The notes below the pieces were generated by a model. The model was not told the origin of the DNA and did no database searches. It saw only the letters and a program-made list of their open reading frames with translations. The translations under genes and the position numbers were made by a program. Below are positions 6,369 through 9,983 of a DNA stretch of 9,983 nucleotides, in pieces. Numbering within the stretch: the first letter of the stretch is position 1; each line of letters begins with the position of its first letter. Origin of the DNA: Thiotrichaceae bacterium (GTDB lineage Bacteria > Pseudomonadota > Gammaproteobacteria > Thiotrichales > Thiotrichaceae); assembly GCA_024762625.1 (NCBI GenBank), contig JANTHA010000065.1:1-9983 (forward strand), written 5' to 3'.

Positions 6369-6529
6369 TTTGCCACGGAAGCGTGCGGAAAAAAACAGAA
6401 GTTAAAACAATTTACTGACATCGAAAAAGACCTGGAATCAGCCTTTTGCGAGTAGTAACAGGCTTTCTTTTGCTTTTTGCCGCATCGATTCTTGGGTTTT
6501 CGTGCGTTTCTGTACGTTTCCGTGGCAAA
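6369..6529. mobile_element. Putative small non-coding element with 23-bp imperfect terminal inverted repeats
   Basis: The left arm (6369-6391) and right arm (6507-6529) match in inverted orientation at 20 of 23 positions, including a perfect outer 12-mer, TTTGCCACGGAA. Between them are about 115 bp with no convincing ORF. The inner sequence has several CTTTTGC-like runs and a 5-bp AGCCT/AGGCT stem followed by T-rich sequence (about 6439-6475) that might act as a weak terminator. The arms carry decamer-like steps (TCGTGCGTTT, CTGTACGTTT). This structure fits a MITE-like or palindromic intergenic repeat. No clear target-site duplication is visible and I cannot count other copies in the genome. 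It lies between rpe and gph, which are often adjacent in other proteobacteria. Confidence 0.55.
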
Positions 6530-6543
6530 CAATTCAAACAATT
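6526..6543. repeat. Perfect 9-bp tandem duplication at the right end of the element
   Basis: CAAACAATT occurs twice in succession, starting inside the outermost bases of the right inverted-repeat arm and ending just before the gph ribosome-binding site. The left end of the element has no equivalent copy, so it is not a normal target-site duplication. Confidence 0.6.
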
Positions 6544-6545
6544 CC

Positions 6546-6550
6546 AAGGG
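6546..6550 (+). promoter_or_regulatory. Ribosome-binding site deciding the gph start
   Basis: AAGGG lies 10 nt before the ATG at 6561. It supports this start rather than an in-frame TTG at 6477, which lies inside the inverted-repeat element. Confidence 0.6.
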
Positions 6551-6560
6551 CGCCAACTCA

Positions 6561-7241
6561 ATGACGAAACAATTTTCCCCTGAACTGATCATGATCGACG
6601 TCGACGGCACGCTGGTTGATTCCGTACCCGACCTCGCCTGGTGCGTGGATGAAACCATGAAACAGATCGGTCTGCCTGAGCGCGGCGAAGCAGCGGTGCG
6701 CAACTGGGTTGGCAACGGGGTCATCCGGCTGGTTGAACGAGCGTTGGCGAACGACCTGGATGCGCCACATGACCCGGAACTGTTCGATAAGGCCATGCCG
6801 ATTTTCGATGCGCTTTACGCCGAAAATACCTCAAAGCGCAGCATGCTTTACCCTGGCGTACAGGAAGGACTGGACTATCTTAAATCAACCGGGATCAAGA
6901 TTGGCTGTATCACCAATAAGGCGGAACGCTTTACGCTGCCGATCCTCAATGACCTTGGCATTCGCGACTATTTCGAAATCGTCATCAGCGGCGATACACT
7001 GGAGAAGAAAAAGCCCGACCCGCTGCCGTTACTGCACGGCGCAAAGGAACTTGGCGCAAACCCTGAAAACTCACTGATGCTGGGCGACTCCACCTCCGAT
7101 GTCAAGGCTGCGCGCGCTGCGGATTTCGCGATTATCTGCATGTCCTACGGCTACAATCATGGCGCAGATATCCGTGACTCTAATCCGGATTTGGTGATTG
7201 ATTCGATGGCTGAATTGCCGGACATTATCAAACCCGCATAA
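6561..7241 (+). CDS. gph: Phosphoglycolate phosphatase, HAD family
   Basis: This enzyme hydrolyses 2-phosphoglycolate, a product of Rubisco oxygenation or of DNA repair, to glycolate and phosphate. The 226 residues match Gph length. HAD motifs are complete: nucleophile Asp13 and acid/base Asp15 in DVDGTLVDS; Thr118 in CITNK; the lysine of EKKKPDP (149-152); and MLGDSTSD with Asp176 and Asp180. A helical cap (about 20-95) between motifs I and II is as expected for this subfamily. I chose the ATG at 6561 because the longer frame would start with TTG inside a repetitive element and add 28 unrelated residues. The trpE gene that often follows gph is absent; instead the gene converges with an HdeD-like gene. 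The exact substrate is inferred from family and from the neighbouring rpe; other HAD phosphatases look similar. Confidence 0.9.
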   Translation: MTKQFSPELIMIDVDGTLVDSVPDLAWCVDETMKQIGLPERGEAAVRNWVGNGVIRLVERALANDLDAPHDPELFDKAMPIFDALYAENTSKRSMLYPGVQEGLDYLKSTGIKIGCITNKAERFTLPILNDLGIRDYFEIVISGDTLEKKKPDPLPLLHGAKELGANPENSLMLGDSTSDVKAARAADFAIICMSYGYNHGADIRDSNPDLVIDSMAELPDIIKPA

Positions 7242-7260
7242 AGTCGCGACAAACGTTAAA

Positions 7261-7292
7261 AACGCAATGAAAAACACAATGAAAAGCACAAT
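7261..7292. repeat. Imperfect 12-bp tandem repeat between convergent genes
   Basis: AACGCAATGAAA, AACACAATGAAA and a partial AGCACAAT follow one another between gph and the HdeD-like gene. Outside them, GACAAACG (7248-7255) and CGTTTGTC (7305-7312) are inverted but 49 nt apart, too far for an ordinary terminator. No standard terminator is visible in this convergent gap. Confidence 0.5.
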
Positions 7293-7300
7293 AATGATGA

Positions 7301-7873
7301 TTAGCGTTTGTCATCTTTAGTCGACTTTTTCATCACCCAGCCAATGACGACCAGCGCCCAGCCGTCAAATAGCAAGCTGATGCCCACAAACAAGCCGACC
7401 AGCAACAACGATGTTTGTGGCCAGCCATACAGAAACAGGCCAGCCAGAGCAATATCCACAACGCCATTAAAGGTCATCCAGCCCCAGCCGCTATCCGGGT
7501 ATCGCGAATGCGCCAGCGAGAAACTGCTGTAGCTGTCAATCAGTAAATAAAAAGTGATGAAAATAGCTAGCGATGCGACTCCCTGAATCGGGAAAAACAG
7601 TAACAATGCACCCGTCAATATCAGTAAAACAGGTTTGAGCCAATCGGCAAAAGAACCCGGATTTTCCTTGTAAGTATGATAGGCCCACAGTACGCCGCCA
7701 ACAATCAGGATGCTGGCGATAAAACTCAGCGTAAAAATCGACAAAACCGCCGGCAAAATGATACCGATTAGCCCCAGAACCACCAGCAAGGCGCCCACGA
7801 TCATCGTATTGGGACCAAAACTTTCCAGTTGCTTTTTAAAGGCTTCTTCCTGTGACATCAGTATGTTTTTCAT
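7301..7873 (-). CDS. HdeD/DUF308-family inner membrane protein
   Basis: The 190-residue protein has a short polar N-terminus and then about six hydrophobic segments, near residues 24-41, 45-67, 79-95, 98-118, 133-150 and 154-179. It ends in a basic tail, KKSTKDDKR. The segments arranged in pairs and the general length fit the HdeD family, first known as an acid-resistance membrane protein in E. coli; the molecular function of most members is unknown. The ATG at 7871-7873 has GAGGT 7 nt upstream, which favours it over Met6. The leader also contains a run of eight A. The gene lies 65 bp downstream of ppsA on the same strand, but a terminator separates them. I am fairly sure of the family, not of any acid-stress role here. 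Confidence 0.8.
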   Translation of the reverse strand: MKNILMSQEEAFKKQLESFGPNTMIVGALLVVLGLIGIILPAVLSIFTLSFIASILIVGGVLWAYHTYKENPGSFADWLKPVLLILTGALLLFFPIQGVASLAIFITFYLLIDSYSSFSLAHSRYPDSGWGWMTFNGVVDIALAGLFLYGWPQTSLLLVGLFVGISLLFDGWALVVIGWVMKKSTKDDKR

Positions 7874-7908
7874 ATTCTTACCTCTTTTTTTTAATTAAAT
7901 TATTAAGA

Positions 7909-7930
7909 GCAAGGCATCATGTTGCCTTGC
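7909..7930 (-). terminator. Rho-independent terminator after ppsA
   Basis: GCAAGGCA and TGCCTTGC form a perfect 8-bp stem with a 6-nt loop. On the minus strand the stem is followed by TCTTAATAATTTAATT, a broken but T-rich tail. It begins 9 bp after the ppsA stop codon, as expected for a terminator. The interrupted T-run suggests termination may be incomplete, which could let some transcription reach the HdeD-like gene. Confidence 0.78.
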
Positions 7931-7938
7931 GGGGCTTA

Positions 7939-9983
7939 TTATAATTTGACTATGTCCTTTTCAACGTCAAGGATATGCCGTGTCGTTTTCAGCACGGTAT
8001 CCGGATTCAGGCTCATCGAATCAATACCGATTTCGACCAGATATTCAGCCATTTCAGGATAATCGGATGGCGCCTGACCGCATAGCCCTGAGTGTCGATT
8101 GTTGCGTTTTGCGCCTTCGACCGCCATGCGTATCATGGTTTTAACGCCTTCATCGCGCTCGTCAAAATCAAACGCAACAATTTCGGAATCGCGATCCACA
8201 CCCAGCGTTAATTGCGTCAAGTCATTGGAGCCGATCGAGAAGCCATCAAACAGCTCGGCGAATTTATCAATCAGGATCACGTTATTGGGTATTTCGCACA
8301 TCACATAAATTTGCAGTTCATTATCGCCGCGCTTCAAACCATGTTTCGCCATTGTATCCAGAACGCGCTGGCCTTCATCAATTCGACGGCAGAATGGAAT
8401 CATTAAACGCACATTGGTGAGGCCCATTTCATCCCTTACCCGTTGCATCGCCTTGCATTCCAGAGCAAAACCTTCTTCATAGGCTGGGTGGGTATAACGC
8501 GACGCGCCGCGAAATCCGATCATCGGATTGCTTTCTTCCGGCTCAAATGACTTACCGCCCAGCAAGGACGCATATTCGTTACTCTTGAAATCCGACATGC
8601 GCACAATCACCGGCTTGGGATAAAACGCAGCGGCAATGGTTGCGACGCCTTCGGAGAGTCGCTGCACAAAATAGCTTTCGCCATCCGGGTAACCATGAAT
8701 CAGACTTTCAATCGCAGCGCGTTCATTTTCATCATCAACGCGATCCGGATGCAACAACGCCATTGGATGCGCCTTGATGTACTCGTTGATAATAAACTCA
8801 AGACGCGCCAGCCCCACGCCGTCATTCGGGATAAACGAAGTCTGGAAGGCCAGGTCGGGGTTGCCGAGGTTAATCATGATTTTGGTGTTAGGCCGCTTCA
8901 GGTCTGACAGGTCGGTGCGAATCACTTCAAATGGTATCTCGCCGCGATAAACGCGGCCTTCATCACCCGCCGCACAGGAAACAGTCACCATTTCGCCTTC
9001 CGGAATGGTTTGAGTGGCGTCATCGCAACCCACTACCGCCGGGATGCCCAGTTCGCGGGAAATAATCGCGGCGTGGCAGGTTCGCCCGCCGCGGTTGGTG
9101 ACAATGGCCGAAGCAATTTTCATCACCGGTTCCCAATCGGGCGTCGTGGTATCAGCAACCAGCACCTCGCCTTCCTGAAATTCATTCAGATGGGCAACAT
9201 CCGGAATATAGCGCGCCTTGCCGCTGGATATTTTAGTGCCGACTGCATAGCCGCGCGCCAGCACTTCGCCATCGCCCTTGAGATGATACTGTTCCAGCAT
9301 AGTTCCCGACTGTTGGGACGCCACTGTCTCAGGACGCGCCTGCACAATATACAGTTTGTTATCCAGACCATCCTTGGCCCACTCAATATCCATCGGTTTA
9401 TGGTGTCCCACATCCTCGCTGTAATGCTGCTCAATGGTCATCGCATATTCAGCCAGTTGCAAAACATCATCATCTTCAATGCAATAATGTCTACGATCAA
9501 TTTCAGGAACCCGTACATTCACTATAGGACTGCGCGTATTACCCGTATCGTAAACCATCTTGATTTTTTTACTGCCCAGATGACGACGTAAAACAGCCTT
9601 GCAGCCTTTCTTGAAAGTCGGTTTGTGCACATAAAATTCATCCGGTTCCACCGCGCCTTGCACCACATTCTCGCCCAGGCCATAAGCGCCGGTTACAAAC
9701 ACGACATCCTTGAATCCGGTTTCGGTATCCAGTGTAAACATCACGCCGCTGGAAGCCAGATCTGAGCGCACCATTTTCATAACGCCGATGGAGAGCGCAA
9801 TCTTGAAATGATCAAACCCCTGATCCACGCGGTAATGAATTGCACGGTCGGTAAACAAACTGGCGAAACAGCGCCGACAGGCGTCCAGCAAATGAGCGTC
9901 GCCAGTAACATTCAGATAGGTATCCTGCTGACCAGCAAAGGAGGCGGTGGGAAGATCTTCTGCAGTGGCCGATGAACGCACCG
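7939..9983 (-). CDS. ppsA: Phosphoenolpyruvate synthase, 5' end beyond window
   Basis: This enzyme makes PEP from pyruvate and ATP, giving AMP and phosphate, and feeds gluconeogenesis. At least 680 residues are visible. Compared with E. coli PpsA (about 790), roughly 115 N-terminal residues lie beyond the right edge. The GTG at 9979-9981 is an internal valine in the conserved VRSSATAEDLP, not a start. Order: ATP-grasp PEP/pyruvate-binding domain with SFAGQQDTYLNV and GLGENVVQGAVEPDE; the swivelling phosphohistidine domain with GGRTCHAAIISRELG, where the phosphorylated His is residue 303 counted from 9981; and a TIM-barrel C-terminal domain ending with SGLCGQAPSDYPEMAEYL, catalytic Cys at 634, and SLNPDTVLKTTRHIL. 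All key residues are intact. A hairpin terminator follows. In many proteobacteria a regulatory kinase gene (ppsR) lies upstream; that region is outside the window. Confidence 0.96.
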   Translation of the reverse strand, partial: VRSSATAEDLPTASFAGQQDTYLNVTGDAHLLDACRRCFASLFTDRAIHYRVDQGFDHFKIALSIGVMKMVRSDLASSGVMFTLDTETGFKDVVFVTGAYGLGENVVQGAVEPDEFYVHKPTFKKGCKAVLRRHLGSKKIKMVYDTGNTRSPIVNVRVPEIDRRHYCIEDDDVLQLAEYAMTIEQHYSEDVGHHKPMDIEWAKDGLDNKLYIVQARPETVASQQSGTMLEQYHLKGDGEVLARGYAVGTKISSGKARYIPDVAHLNEFQEGEVLVADTTTPDWEPVMKIASAIVTNRGGRTCHAAIISRELGIPAVVGCDDATQTIPEGEMVTVSCAAGDEGRVYRGEIPFEVIRTDLSDLKRPNTKIMINLGNPDLAFQTSFIPNDGVGLARLEFIINEYIKAHPMALLHPDRVDDENERAAIESLIHGYPDGESYFVQRLSEGVATIAAAFYPKPVIVRMSDFKSNEYASLLGGKSFEPEESNPMIGFRGASRYTHPAYEEGFALECKAMQRVRDEMGLTNVRLMIPFCRRIDEGQRVLDTMAKHGLKRGDNELQIYVMCEIPNNVILIDKFAELFDGFSIGSNDLTQLTLGVDRDSEIVAFDFDERDEGVKTMIRMAVEGAKRNNRHSGLCGQAPSDYPEMAEYLVEIGIDSMSLNPDTVLKTTRHILDVEKDIVKL

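Noticed and set aside
6477..6560. Longer gph start at TTG
   Set aside because: The extra 28 codons come from the repeat element and read as Asn/Ser-rich filler. The ATG at 6561 gives normal Gph length.
6350..6796. 148-codon minus-strand frame across the rpe-gph gap
   Set aside because: It covers the inverted-repeat element and the conserved start of gph. The product is low-complexity and unlike a real protein.
9010..9591. 193-codon plus-strand frame opposite ppsA
   Set aside because: It is antisense to highly conserved PEP synthase coding sequence, including the phosphohistidine region, and has no domain signal.
9979..9981. GTG as the ppsA start codon
   Set aside because: It encodes the conserved Val of VRSSATAEDLP, inside the ATP-binding domain; about 115 residues must lie upstream, outside the window.

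Overview
The window looks like ordinary chromosome from a Gram-negative bacterium of the Pseudomonadota. Beta- or gammaproteobacterial origin is most likely. The reasons are a di-haem cytochrome of the c4 type, an exported TlpA-type thioredoxin, a monofunctional homoserine dehydrogenase beside threonine synthase with no homoserine kinase, an rpe-gph pair, and a PEP synthase of the PpsA family. Base composition is close to balanced by eye. I cannot name a genus. No phage genes, transposase, CRISPR array, rRNA or tRNA was seen, and no stretch longer than about 300 bases lacks a gene.

Layout. Bases 3-227 (+) are the C-terminal half of a PIN-domain protein cut by the window edge. It converges with a leftward pair, hom (1860-3170) then thrC (267-1751), which encode two steps of threonine synthesis. 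Upstream of hom is an array of 19-bp tandem repeats, and the copy nearest the gene contains a perfect -35-like TTGACA. Further upstream and also leftward is a tight two-gene unit for exported proteins. It holds an alpha/beta-hydrolase-fold protein that seems to have lost catalytic residues, and a TlpA/ResA-like thioredoxin with a charged, low-complexity tail. A 65-bp divergent region separates this unit from a rightward di-haem cytochrome c4 gene.

Rightward of the cytochrome are rpe (ribulose-5-phosphate 3-epimerase) and gph (phosphoglycolate phosphatase). They are split by about 160 bp bounded by imperfect 23-bp inverted repeats, which looks like a small non-coding mobile or repetitive element. 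gph converges with an HdeD/DUF308 membrane protein gene. Upstream of that, on the same leftward strand, is ppsA (PEP synthase), whose 5' end runs off the right edge. A clear hairpin terminator sits just after ppsA.

How the genes fit together. hom and thrC supply threonine. rpe and gph serve pentose-phosphate metabolism (the Calvin cycle, if present) and 2-phosphoglycolate clearance, and ppsA makes PEP from pyruvate. The cytochrome, TlpA-like protein and pseudo-hydrolase act in the periplasm. I found no convincing wholly new multi-gene system. The best leads are the hom-proximal repeat array, the inverted-repeat element between rpe and gph, and the degenerate hydrolase paired with a thioredoxin.
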